Source of the DNA: a bacterium
GTDB lineage: Bacteria > Bdellovibrionota > Bacteriovoracia > Bacteriovoracales > Bacteriovoracaceae
DNA: 64,000 nt
Assembly: GCA_030425045.1 (NCBI GenBank)
Contig: JAUHVL010000011.1
Span: 1 to 64,000, forward strand
Reading direction: 5' to 3'
Both the position numbers and the translations under genes were made by a program. The notes under the pieces were generated by a model. It searched no databases and was not told where the DNA came from. It saw only the letters and a program-made list of their open reading frames with translations. The number at the start of each line of letters is the position of its first letter. Within the stretch, counting starts at the first letter, position 1. This document shows, in pieces, positions 16,811 to 25,726 of the stretch.

Positions 16811-18235
16811 ATGCATCAAAGAACAGCTCAAGTTGTTATTGTCATGGACAATTGTCCCTTCGTTGACGATATCAAAAAACAAGTTACCGAAATTGACGGT
16901 GAAATCTTTCATTTTACTTCTGCTGAAGAAGCACTCGATATTATGTCTGATCCCATCTCCATTGTTCATGCGCTGTTTATAGATCCTGATTTTGTACCCA
17001 AAAATTGGACTACTATTATTCGCGAAGGTCACCTCAACCATTGCTCTATTCCCATTTTTCTAACCAATCAAAATGTTACCCAAATTTTAAGTGAAGTTGA
17101 GATTAATAATCTCGGTGTCAGAAAAATTATTGACCAGTCCGAAGAAGCTAAAACGATTATTAAAAATATTACTTATCACCTGCGCCAATTTAACGATACA
17201 GATGAATTAACCGCGAAAATGTTAAAAGAAGAAGCAGAGATAAACCATAGCGATCTTGTGGCAATTTCTGCAGAAAACTTTCTCTCAGGCAATGAATCTT
17301 TTTTTGACGTCTATATTAAAATTCGTAGTGATAAATTTATAAAAATTCTCACAGCTGGTGATACTTTTAGTCCGGAAAGGTTAAATTGCTATCTCGAAAA
17401 AGGCTTACAATTTCTCTATATCAACAAAAGCTCTCAGCAGAAGTATCTTGAATTTTGTGATCTCATCACAAAAAGAATTCTAGAAAGTGAACATATCGAT
17501 ACTGATATAAAAGTTGCTCAGGTTCTAAACCAAGGTCAAGAAGTGGTAAGTTTTTTAAGAGAGTCTGGCCTTGATGAGAAAACTCTCCTTTTCGCTCAAA
17601 ACTATGCAGCAAATACGCTCACAATGGTTTCTCAATTAAAAACGGATAGTAAAAGTATCGGCAAAGTTCTAGGAGCGATAACTAACTTTGATCATACCGC
17701 TGGTACGGCCATCGTCTGTGGGTTATTGGCCCGAGAATATGGTATGCATGGAAATGATTTAAGTGAAGTCATGGCCCTCTCGGCGACACTTCATGATATT
17801 GGACTTAGTAAAATGGAGGATCTTTTTACTCACGATCCTAACCATAAACTTTTCGATGAAGATTTAATTGAAAGAGAAATCGCCAGTGACAGCTGTTCCT
17901 CTATGAGAAAAATTGAATTAACAGTGGCCTTTGAAAAACATCATGAATGGGGTGCTGATATGATTCAGATGATTGACAATATTCCCCCACTCATTGCTCA
18001 AAACGTTTTCCAACACCATATGAGACTGGACGGGACAGGCTTCCCGAAACTTGAAAGTAATCAACAAATCACTCCTCATGCTCAAATTCTTGGTCTCGCT
18101 GACGAATACGTTAAACTCATTTCACAAATTACTCGTGGAAATAAGAGTAAAGATGACCTGGCCAATTTCCCCCAGAAATTTTGCGGCTTTACGAGCAACA
18201 TAACCGAAGTCTTTTCTCGGTTATTTTTCAAGTAA
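16811..18235 (+). CDS. HD-GYP-like signalling protein with N-terminal receiver-like domain
   Basis: 474 residues. The first 120 resemble a receiver fold that lacks a clear phosphoacceptor. A middle segment (DVYIKIRSDKFIKILTAGD ... LYINKSS) is shared with the protein encoded at 39280-40218. The C-terminal domain is HD-GYP-like: HTAGTA, LHDIGLSKM, KHHEWGADMI and QHHMRLDGTGFP, where canonical GYP is replaced by GTGFP. Family members hydrolyse c-di-GMP; activity here is uncertain. The last codons encode a terminator hairpin. Confidence 0.82.
   Translation: MHQRTAQVVIVMDNCPFVDDIKKQVTEIDGEIFHFTSAEEALDIMSDPISIVHALFIDPDFVPKNWTTIIREGHLNHCSIPIFLTNQNVTQILSEVEINNLGVRKIIDQSEEAKTIIKNITYHLRQFNDTDELTAKMLKEEAEINHSDLVAISAENFLSGNESFFDVYIKIRSDKFIKILTAGDTFSPERLNCYLEKGLQFLYINKSSQQKYLEFCDLITKRILESEHIDTDIKVAQVLNQGQEVVSFLRESGLDEKTLLFAQNYAANTLTMVSQLKTDSKSIGKVLGAITNFDHTAGTAIVCGLLAREYGMHGNDLSEVMALSATLHDIGLSKMEDLFTHDPNHKLFDEDLIEREIASDSCSSMRKIELTVAFEKHHEWGADMIQMIDNIPPLIAQNVFQHHMRLDGTGFPKLESNQQITPHAQILGLADEYVKLISQITRGNKSKDDLANFPQKFCGFTSNITEVFSRLFFK
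18200..18228 (+). terminator. terminator hairpin inside the 3' end of the HD-GYP-like gene
   Basis: ATAACCGA (18200-18207) pairs perfectly with TCGGTTAT (18217-18224), with a 9-nt loop, followed by TTTTTC. The stop codon is 18233-18235, so the terminator lies within coding sequence. Confidence 0.7.
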
Positions 18236-18247
18236 GAAACTTCCTCA

Positions 18248-18299
18248 CCTCCTGAAAAATCTTAACTTATGACATAATATTATTGTGATGATCAGGAGG
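18248..18299 (+). promoter_or_regulatory. anti-Shine-Dalgarno inverted repeat before the peptidase gene
   Basis: CCTCCTGA at 18248-18255 is the exact complement of TCAGGAGG at 18292-18299, the ribosome binding site of the next gene. A CATAATAT element between them could be the -10, in which case only transcripts begun further upstream would mask the site. Confidence 0.4.
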
Positions 18300-18303
18300 A
18301 TCT

Positions 18304-19230
18304 ATGTATAGGTTGTTATTCTTACTTATTGTTTTATCGAGTTGTTCATTTTCTAAAAAACAAGCAGAAATAAAAGACGCCCCTAAAGATCACTCTCATT
18401 ATGAGCAAAACCATTCCTGCTCAATTTCAGCAGAAGAATTGGATAAGCTAACCTGGGTGATCAATAAGCCTTATAAAAAAAGAACAATATCAAACTCAAA
18501 ACGAGCACCCAGTTCTGTAGAGGACTTAAATGATCTTCTTGGTCAAGGCTGTGACTATCTCGACAACGAAGAAATTGAACAGCTCGTACGAATTAGTGAT
18601 GATTTAGGGTATTCTCTCACCTCACCTATGAGCTTTCCCAAAACGATTGAAGGATTACAAACATATTTGGATGAGGTTGGAGGTGTTTATAATTTTTCTG
18701 CAGAAGAAATGGTGGCGCCTAATCACCCATCAGCGGCAAGATCATGCGGACTTGATTATCTTTTACCCATCAATTGTCGATGGGCCTCAGCCGCGACGCT
18801 TGGTCACCTTGCCCAAAAATTTCGTGATTTAATTAACGAAGAAGACCCTTCGGTAACAAGAACGATTCGTTTAAGAAACTGGTACCGTCCAAAATGTTAC
18901 AACTCTCATGACTTGGTAAGAGGATCAGATAAAAGTGATCACCGTTGGTCTCGTGCCTTTGATTTGGATTTTGCTAGTGCCAATGATAGGGCCATCGCTC
19001 AAAAATACTTATGTCAAATTTATAAAGACAATCCCTTTAACTTATCTGTTGGAATTGGATGTCGAACACTTCACGTGGGCATTGCTTCTCATCATGGCTC
19101 TCGTTTTTGGACGTATCCCGATTTAGCGGGCTGCCAGCTAAAACGGCTCGATGGTGATGATTGCTGGCGCCAGACAGAAAGTGGACGCAGGCTCATTCAT
19201 ACTGACCAAGCAAGCACAGGAGCTTTATAA
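18304..19230 (+). CDS. lipoprotein with M15-type D,D-peptidase domain
   Basis: 308 residues. A lipoprotein signal ends in LSSC (Cys14). The C-terminal domain has the zinc-ligand pattern of M15 peptidases: SDHRWSRAFDLDF (His213, Asp220) and RTLHVGI (His257). Such enzymes cleave peptidoglycan peptides. Extra cysteines suggest disulfides, fitting a periplasmic location. A strong AGGAGG sits 3 nt before the ATG. Active-site spacing is a little unusual for the family, so substrate is open. Confidence 0.75.
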   Translation: MYRLLFLLIVLSSCSFSKKQAEIKDAPKDHSHYEQNHSCSISAEELDKLTWVINKPYKKRTISNSKRAPSSVEDLNDLLGQGCDYLDNEEIEQLVRISDDLGYSLTSPMSFPKTIEGLQTYLDEVGGVYNFSAEEMVAPNHPSAARSCGLDYLLPINCRWASAATLGHLAQKFRDLINEEDPSVTRTIRLRNWYRPKCYNSHDLVRGSDKSDHRWSRAFDLDFASANDRAIAQKYLCQIYKDNPFNLSVGIGCRTLHVGIASHHGSRFWTYPDLAGCQLKRLDGDDCWRQTESGRRLIHTDQASTGAL

Positions 19231-19233
19231 GTT

Positions 19234-19767
19234 TTAAAATAGACTTCCAATATGAGATCTATCGATAAACTTATCACTATTTGCCACATTTCTTTGAAAC
19301 TCTGAAAGCTCTGGATAAACTCTAAAAAAGTTCTTAAACACATCTTCATGAACAAGAGTATCCAATATCTTCTTTAAGTTTATGGGCTGTTTTTCAATTA
19401 ATTTTTTTAATTCAATAAGATAGAGCTCTTTTGGGAAATACTTCAATATATAACAGGCCAATTGAGTTGGTGTTAACGCTAAGATGACATGATCTTCTTT
19501 TTCAAAACGATCTATTATATGAAATGGAGAGACGCCCAATTGTTGAATTTTAGGAATCTGCACAGTATGTTTTTGATCTGCCGAAACCAAGACAGAACCT
19601 GAGACGAGGTCAAAGCCATGGCCTTTTAAATGGTTAATTAAAAACATCCTCTGAGCATTATTTAAACAATCTAAATCTGCTCTATCATAGAAAGAAGAAT
19701 CAAATATTGAAAAAACGAGATGAGGTTTATCGAGCGAATAAATATACTTATGTTTTAAAAATTCCAT
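19234..19767 (-). CDS. hypothetical cytoplasmic protein
   Basis: 177 residues, no signal peptide or membrane segment, mixed helix and strand. No family recognised. No Shine-Dalgarno is visible; TATGTT lies 6 nt before the ATG. It converges on the peptidase gene with only 3 nt between stops and faces away from the gene at 19950. Confidence 0.6.
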   Translation of the reverse strand: MEFLKHKYIYSLDKPHLVFSIFDSSFYDRADLDCLNNAQRMFLINHLKGHGFDLVSGSVLVSADQKHTVQIPKIQQLGVSPFHIIDRFEKEDHVILALTPTQLACYILKYFPKELYLIELKKLIEKQPINLKKILDTLVHEDVFKNFFRVYPELSEFQRNVANSDKFIDRSHIGSLF

Positions 19768-19949
19768 AACATTAACATAGCATATCAGTCACCTAATCAA
19801 ATAAGTTTCCATTTTCTAAGAAAGTTCACTGCAATCCCGACTAATTTTATCCTGTTAAGACAAGTCAGATCAGAATAATTGACCATAGCTATAAATTTTA
19901 AAAGAATAGCTTTTAGATCAAGAAAGATCGTAAGGGCCAAGGAGAGCTT

Positions 19950-21326
19950 ATGAAAAGATATATTGTCGTTATCACAATTTTTTTATCCTGTTTAGTATCT
20001 GCTAATGAATGTATTCCCAAAAAAGACTTAAGTGAAATAGCTAATCACTTTTCACAATTTAATAAATATTTATCCAACAAAGATTCATATTGTGAAAAAG
20101 ATATGGATGAACAATGGTTTAAAATTGCCAAGTCACTTCAGCTTTTAAAAAACCTCACCCCCAACGAGCCTCAAGTAGATCAACAAGATGGCTTCACTTA
20201 TAAAGCAATATCTGAAAATAATTGGTGGTCATACTTTACCAACAGAGCGAGAAAGTTCTCAGTAAAAAGTCGTTGTCAAACAGGTGTTGTTGCCTACGTA
20301 AGACCTTTTTTTGGTGGTGGAAAAATTCATCTCTGCCCATTCTTTTTTGACTTCAATACCAGTAGTCAGGCTTCAACAATGATGCATGAAGTTCGTCACT
20401 TTGATGGACATTCCCATACAAGATGTACTCAAGGAAATGAAAAAGGAAACTCAGGGGCTTGTGATTCTAAAATTACGAACAAAGGCTCTTATGCTATTAG
20501 TGTTCAAACATTAGTAGGAATGGCCAGGTCATCTGAAATCTCAGAGGCAGAAAAAGCAATGGTTGAAGCAGAAGCTGTTTATATGGCCTTTAATAAGTTT
20601 AACCAAGTACCAGAACTAAAAATTAATACGTCACTCTTATTAAGTAATGGCAATGGCGAAGTCTATAATTGGGATTTAGAACAAAAAGCAGACTACGTTT
20701 TAACCATGAATAACCCCGCCAAAGTTTATGCAAGTGCCAACTATATGACCATTTATCCGGAAGACCGTAACCTCGATGCCTATCGAACAAGCGGAGATCT
20801 CGTTACAAGAATTGAAAAGGCAGGCCTATTTGCAGAAACCTATAACGATGAAACTTTAAGCGAGAGAGATAAGTATCAGGCCATTACCTACCTTGGTAAC
20901 GGAGGAATGTTAAAAGATAATAATCTTATCTTAATCTGTGATCGAATGGGTGGAAAACTAAGCAATGTAAACCTCGATGACAAAGGCCAATTTAATAGAA
21001 TTATCTCTATCGCCAAAAATTCATCAGGAAGAGAACATCAAAATTTTCTGGTCAGTGAAGCGGGAGAACTCCTTTCTTATAATTGTGCTAGTATCAGCTC
21101 AACGAAGGTCAACTTTGGACAAGTGAATAAAAGCCTTTCATCAGATCTAGCAGATATCACTCAACTGTTATCAAGTGGTGATAAAACTTATGCCTTAAAT
21201 GAGTCGGGAGAGCTTATTTCAGTTGATACTAAGGGAAATAAGATTTCGAGAAGTATAATCAATCTTCCTATTGAAAATAGAGATTGGATAAGTATCGCTC
21301 CTATTACCAAACCTGAAGTATTTTAA
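19950..21326 (+). CDS. secreted protein with metzincin-type zinc site
   Basis: 458 residues, signal peptide MKRYIVVITIFLSCLVSA. Residues 146-156 read HEVRHFDGHSH, an exact HExxHxxGxxH metzincin zinc motif, followed by TRC and a Cys-containing segment; a Met near 191 could serve as Met-turn. The second half (from about 230) resembles a beta-propeller-like or strand-rich domain (NGNGEVYNWDLE, SEAGELLSYN, NESGELISVD). A secreted metallopeptidase is likely. GGAG precedes the ATG. Confidence 0.72.
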   Translation: MKRYIVVITIFLSCLVSANECIPKKDLSEIANHFSQFNKYLSNKDSYCEKDMDEQWFKIAKSLQLLKNLTPNEPQVDQQDGFTYKAISENNWWSYFTNRARKFSVKSRCQTGVVAYVRPFFGGGKIHLCPFFFDFNTSSQASTMMHEVRHFDGHSHTRCTQGNEKGNSGACDSKITNKGSYAISVQTLVGMARSSEISEAEKAMVEAEAVYMAFNKFNQVPELKINTSLLLSNGNGEVYNWDLEQKADYVLTMNNPAKVYASANYMTIYPEDRNLDAYRTSGDLVTRIEKAGLFAETYNDETLSERDKYQAITYLGNGGMLKDNNLILICDRMGGKLSNVNLDDKGQFNRIISIAKNSSGREHQNFLVSEAGELLSYNCASISSTKVNFGQVNKSLSSDLADITQLLSSGDKTYALNESGELISVDTKGNKISRSIINLPIENRDWISIAPITKPEVF

Positions 21327-21815
21327 ATGAAAAAAGTCACAACTTTTTTACTTTTAGGAATTGTTGTTGGGGTAATTGTGGGTTTGTTCGCTAAAAAAGA
21401 GCAAACCCTAACTCACTCACCAAAGAAGTTTCAAAAAGAACTTCAAGCCTCAGTTCCTAGACCAAACATTTCCCTTAAAGAGATTAAAAAAGTTGTGACA
21501 AATTCTGAGGCAACAAAAGAAGAATTACTCGACATTACGATAGCTGGTCAAGACTATGATGAACAAGATCCTCATAGTTTTAAGGCAATACAAGCCCAAA
21601 AACAAGGTGCCTTCAAAGTCATTGCTTTAAAAAGACTCATAGAAACAGAGAAAAATATTGAAGGCAAACTTCAAACATTAAACCACGTCATCATGACAGC
21701 AAAAGATCCAACGATACAAAGAGTGGCACAGAGTTACCGTGAGTCTTTAAAAAATGGCCGCTCTTTTTTTAGAGATTTTAAACAAGCAGTTGGGAATCTC
21801 CCCATTCCGAACTAA
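21327..21815 (+). CDS. membrane-anchored hypothetical protein, partner of the metzincin-like gene
   Basis: 162 residues with one N-terminal transmembrane helix (TTFLLLGIVVGVIVGLFA), then a Lys-rich helical domain facing the periplasm. The ATG directly follows the upstream TAA with no gap, so the two are translationally coupled and the proteins may act together. The last 4 nt overlap the convergent CBS gene. Family not recognised. Confidence 0.65.
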   Translation: MKKVTTFLLLGIVVGVIVGLFAKKEQTLTHSPKKFQKELQASVPRPNISLKEIKKVVTNSEATKEELLDITIAGQDYDEQDPHSFKAIQAQKQGAFKVIALKRLIETEKNIEGKLQTLNHVIMTAKDPTIQRVAQSYRESLKNGRSFFRDFKQAVGNLPIPN

Positions 21816-22336
21816 GCCCCTTCTCTGGACTTTTCTCCTCTAAAAGGTTCGCCTGTTAAATTAGTCACCTCTTGTGGAAAATGATCGAGAATCCAACTCA
21901 CCACATCTTTGATTGAGACCATCGAAATAGGAGTTTCATTTTCATCGACAATAGGTACATGTCGATAACCACCAACATGCATATTATTGAGAACATAAGC
22001 AATTTCATCTTGCTTTTGAAGAGTCTGAGGTGAGCCTGTCATCACTTCATGAATAGGAGCATTTCTCCAATCCTCTATTTTTCCGATGACTCTCATCAAA
22101 ACATCTCTTTCAGTAAAAATCCCCATAAGTCTCTGGCCATCAACGATGACAAGGGAGCCAATTTTTTTAGATTGCATTAAATCTATGGCCTGACCAACAG
22201 TGGATTTTATCTCAAGAGCAATGACAGGAGGTAACGAAAGCTCCTCGACAGGATGTAAAAATGTTTCTGATGATAATGCCGTAGAAGCGTCTTGTTCGTC
22301 GGCAATATTCATTTCTTCATCAATAAAGTCACTCAT
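21812..22336 (-). CDS. CBS-domain pair protein
   Basis: 174 residues with two CBS domains: the first around IKSTVGQAIDLMQSKKIG and GIFTERDVLMRV, the second around VMTGSPQTLQKQDEIA, RHVPIVDE and VSIKDVVSWI. Free-standing CBS pairs bind adenosyl ligands and modulate partners. An acidic N-terminal tail precedes the domain. GAGGAGA lies before the ATG. Partner unknown. Confidence 0.88.
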   Translation of the reverse strand: MSDFIDEEMNIADEQDASTALSSETFLHPVEELSLPPVIALEIKSTVGQAIDLMQSKKIGSLVIVDGQRLMGIFTERDVLMRVIGKIEDWRNAPIHEVMTGSPQTLQKQDEIAYVLNNMHVGGYRHVPIVDENETPISMVSIKDVVSWILDHFPQEVTNLTGEPFRGEKSREGA

Positions 22337-22514
22337 CTCTATCTCCTCGTATTGATACTTTTTATTTAGTAATGAACATTATATTACCATATTTCAGAAA
22401 CTTACCTAGCTTTATTATCAAAATATCGAAAATCAGCACTATAGCGATCTTAAAAATCACCTTTAGGAATTAAAAACAATAATTCATGGCATTATTTTCA
22501 CATAAGATAAACTA

Positions 22515-22727
22515 ATGCATACTTCCCCGGTGAAAAGTAAAAGAAGAGTATTGTTATCATTAATAAGCTTTGTCCTCATACCGGCAGTCTTATTAATCTA
22601 TAAAAACTACCGCCATCACAATGAAAAAGAAAAAATCATTCCCATTTCTTTTAAAGAAAGAAGTGAGAACACCCAAACGTTGAGAGCGTATAAAGTTAAA
22701 AGCGATGAATCAGATTCTCGAGAATAA
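22515..22727 (+). CDS. small membrane protein before the polyprenyl synthase gene
   Basis: 70 residues: a basic N-terminus, one hydrophobic helix (VLLSLISFVLIPAVLLIY), then a charged tail. It overlaps the next gene by 23 nt in another frame. No Shine-Dalgarno; TAAGAT lies 6 nt before the ATG. Coding is plausible from the overlap and membrane topology, but not proven. Confidence 0.45.
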   Translation: MHTSPVKSKRRVLLSLISFVLIPAVLLIYKNYRHHNEKEKIIPISFKERSENTQTLRAYKVKSDESDSRE

Positions 22728-23598
22728 TTTAAAAATACATTTGTTAAAAAATTTACCTCATCATCAAATGAGCGAACAGTATCTCTATAGTGCTCTCCCC
22801 GCAGGTAAACTATTTCGTCCAAAGCTTGCCATTGCCTGTTTTGAAGATCACTGGGGTGATTCCACATCTAAATTAAAAGACCCTACTCAACCTCTATCAC
22901 TCCTTTGCTCGGCCCTTGAAATCCATCATGCCTACACACTTGTTCATGATGATCTACCTTGCATGGATGACGATGACTTTAGACGAGGTAAAGAATCTAC
23001 CCATAAGAAATTTGGTGAATGGCAGGCCCTCCTCGCAGGAGATGGGATGATGGGGATTTCATTTCAATTGATTCAACCTCTAAATTTTGAAACGAGAAGA
23101 TTTTTCTCCTGGGCCACAGGGCCGCGAGGGCTTATCTTTGGTCAATATATGGACTTATCCCAAGATGCGGCTCAATCTTTTCAAAATATGCTTCTTATTC
23201 ATCAATTAAAAACAGCACGGCTGATTCAAACGGCGCTTGTAGGTGGTTATCTGGTTAATCTTGATAAAATGACAAAGACAGAGTTTAAAAAGGCAAAAGA
23301 GCTTTTTAGACTTGGTCATGCTCTTGGCCTTTCTTTTCAACTTATTGATGACTTAACAGAGCTTGGTGATGAAAAAGTCGGTACTCACGAAATGAATATT
23401 AATCCTTGGATTCACCAAAAAGAACAAACAATTACTGTTCTCAATAAACAATTAAAGATCATCAAGAGTCGTCATCAAAACTCTTGTCTCTCTAGAGAAA
23501 TAGAACTCTACTTGAATAAAATGAGTCAAAAGATTAAATCATCTAAAAGAATTATTGAAGGTCATTTAAAGTCAGAACTTCCTTCATTAAACTTATAG
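22705..23598 (+). CDS. ispA: polyprenyl diphosphate synthase, IspA type
   Basis: 297 residues. The first Asp-rich motif is HDDLPCMDDDDFRRGK (from 81), as in short-chain FPP/GGPP synthases of bacterial type; the upstream basic motif is AGKLFRPKL. The second region reads FQLIDDLTELGDEKVG, not the canonical DDILD, and the following LGK element is absent. It should condense IPP with allylic diphosphates, but the altered second metal site makes activity less certain. The 3' end overlaps the convergent oxidoreductase by 6 nt. Confidence 0.85.
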   Translation: MNQILENNLKIHLLKNLPHHQMSEQYLYSALPAGKLFRPKLAIACFEDHWGDSTSKLKDPTQPLSLLCSALEIHHAYTLVHDDLPCMDDDDFRRGKESTHKKFGEWQALLAGDGMMGISFQLIQPLNFETRRFFSWATGPRGLIFGQYMDLSQDAAQSFQNMLLIHQLKTARLIQTALVGGYLVNLDKMTKTEFKKAKELFRLGHALGLSFQLIDDLTELGDEKVGTHEMNINPWIHQKEQTITVLNKQLKIIKSRHQNSCLSREIELYLNKMSQKIKSSKRIIEGHLKSELPSLNL

Positions 23599-24585
23599 TT
23601 TTATTTGATCGACGGTTCTTTTTCCTAACTCCCAACCTAATGTATAACCATTTTTATAAAGAGAATGAATTGTATAGATATTATCAGATTCTTGGAATTT
23701 TCCCCAATAAGGCATTCTCTTTTTTCCTTTTTGCCTCACTCCATAAGATAGTTTTGCATTCTCAAAAGCCGGAAGTTCACTATGAAAAATTTCAACAAAG
23801 CACTGATACATACTCTTTAATTTCTCAACATCAACTAATGAAACTTCATCAGAATTTGACGTTCCTCCAAGCATCAATAACTTTGTTGATTTATTATAAA
23901 TTAAATTATGTTGATTTAACGAAATTAAAAAAGATTCTTCGAAATCACAATTATACCAAGATAAGTAATGACCACAGACAAGTTTGCCACCAGTTCTCCC
24001 CCTTCCCCATGCACCTGTTGTTAAAATTAATTTTTTAGCTAAAAAACGGCGTCCCGATAATGTTTGTACAAAAACATTATTTCCATCAACTTTAAAATCA
24101 GTAACGAGATCCTGAACTTCAGATAAATTATGAATTTGATTTTTAATATGATGATTAAACCAGTCGAAAAACATACTTGGGTTAAAAAGATAAACATCAC
24201 CGCGAGCGCCAAGGTGAGAACTTTTCAAATAACTTTTTTCAATATTTTCTAATGTGTGAAATCTTTGTTTAATTTTATCACTATTACCAAGATGTAAATG
24301 CTCTGCTTTTTCGATGGTGTCTGTCCCCCACTTTTCAATTAAGGAAGTGGTTGTAAAAAATGAATCATAGAGCAGATCTCCAAGTGGACTAATATTTTTT
24401 TGGATACCATTTAATGAGACGGTTGCGGTCGATTTTAAAGCACATGATGGTAGTACTTTTTCCTGTGAAATCTGTGTTATTTTGAGATCACTCTTAATTT
24501 CAGCGAATCGATTAAGGACGCCCCAAGCGGCAAGACCATTACCAACAATAAGAATATCAGTTTCCAACAGATCTAATGTGCTCAA
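23593..24585 (-). CDS. FAD-dependent oxidoreductase, DAO-like
   Basis: 330 residues. The N-terminus has an ADP-binding beta-alpha-beta motif (ILIVGNGLAAWGVLNR), and the middle has KLILTTGAWGRGR, seen in FAD-binding DAO-family proteins. Substrate unknown. The start overlaps the upstream permease gene by 29 nt, so the two are coupled. Confidence 0.75.
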   Translation of the reverse strand: MSTLDLLETDILIVGNGLAAWGVLNRFAEIKSDLKITQISQEKVLPSCALKSTATVSLNGIQKNISPLGDLLYDSFFTTTSLIEKWGTDTIEKAEHLHLGNSDKIKQRFHTLENIEKSYLKSSHLGARGDVYLFNPSMFFDWFNHHIKNQIHNLSEVQDLVTDFKVDGNNVFVQTLSGRRFLAKKLILTTGAWGRGRTGGKLVCGHYLSWYNCDFEESFLISLNQHNLIYNKSTKLLMLGGTSNSDEVSLVDVEKLKSMYQCFVEIFHSELPAFENAKLSYGVRQKGKKRMPYWGKFQESDNIYTIHSLYKNGYTLGWELGKRTVDQIKL

Positions 24586-25723
24586 GGTAGTTTGTTTCTT
24601 TTTTAAATGAGTTTAAAGCGAGATGAGAAAAAGTAACACTAATAATAGTCGGAATAAAAAAGGAAAGGAACACCCCTTTAGATGTTATATAAACAGGTAT
24701 CTTTCTATCCACAAAAACATCTGGCATAACATTCAAATCCCAATTTTCGAGGGCAAAAAGAAAAATCAATCCAAGCAGTATACCTGTAGCAACACTTAGA
24801 ATTCCCATTATATTTAACAACCATTTACTTGCTTTTTGTAGCTCATTTTTAGAAGAGCCAAGAATCCAAAATGCTGATAGGTCCGTTTTAATTTTACTAA
24901 AGAAAATGAAAAGACCACTTATAATACAAAGACTAACGAGTAAGGTCATGCCTATAAAGAGAAAAATAATCATTCGGTTTTCTAAACTTAAGGCCCAAAC
25001 CAAAGAATCATTTTGTTGTTCCCACGTTACCATTCTAAAAGAAGTGTACTTTTGTTTTAATAGCTCATTGGCGCTAGCTAAATCGCCCTTGCCATAAAGT
25101 CTAATTCTATTGATATCTCTAGCACGTATTAAACTTTGAACTTTCTTAAGCGACACCCATATATGAAATAAATCGACCTCGGGAACATCAGTTGTAATCA
25201 ACGAATTTATTTCCGCAGACATCATCCGTGGAATATCTCCCATAAAATGATTTACATGGGCCGGTGAGATGATTGTTATCTTATCACCTTTAGTCACACC
25301 TAGTTTATAACTGACCTCATAAGGTAAAACCATTTGATCAAAATCTTGATCAACTAAAAAGGATGCTTTTTCACCAAGTGGATCTACTCCATGAAGGACC
25401 ACAGGTATAATCGTTGAACCATTTTTAGCAAGCACTTCTAGTTCGTACTCTTTTACAGGCGAAAACCCAAGGTTTTTAAAATCTCTTATCAACTCGCTAT
25501 TTTGAGATGTCTCAGATGGATTGTTTGGGATTAAAACAGCGTGACCGTTTACGGCCTTACTTCTTGAAACAAGGTTTCTCTGTAGGCCCCCCATTGTTGA
25601 CTGCATAACAAGAAGAGCGAAAGCCGAAATAATCAAGCCGATAATTGCTAAAAATAGAAGATGCTGTCTCGTTCTTGAGCGAATAATATAGGTTAAAAAA
25701 TACTTGGTAAACGTCGTTAACAT
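24557..25723 (-). CDS. LolC/LolE-like ABC transporter permease
   Basis: 388 residues with the FtsX/LolC/E topology: one N-terminal membrane helix (21-45), a large periplasmic domain, and three C-terminal helices. LolCDE extracts lipoproteins from the inner membrane. No LolD ATPase or second permease lies beside it here. It starts 3 nt after fadJ, so it is co-transcribed with beta-oxidation genes. Confidence 0.8.
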   Translation of the reverse strand: MLTTFTKYFLTYIIRSRTRQHLLFLAIIGLIISAFALLVMQSTMGGLQRNLVSRSKAVNGHAVLIPNNPSETSQNSELIRDFKNLGFSPVKEYELEVLAKNGSTIIPVVLHGVDPLGEKASFLVDQDFDQMVLPYEVSYKLGVTKGDKITIISPAHVNHFMGDIPRMMSAEINSLITTDVPEVDLFHIWVSLKKVQSLIRARDINRIRLYGKGDLASANELLKQKYTSFRMVTWEQQNDSLVWALSLENRMIIFLFIGMTLLVSLCIISGLFIFFSKIKTDLSAFWILGSSKNELQKASKWLLNIMGILSVATGILLGLIFLFALENWDLNVMPDVFVDRKIPVYITSKGVFLSFFIPTIISVTFSHLALNSFKKETNYLEHIRSVGN

Positions 25724-25726
25724 TGA

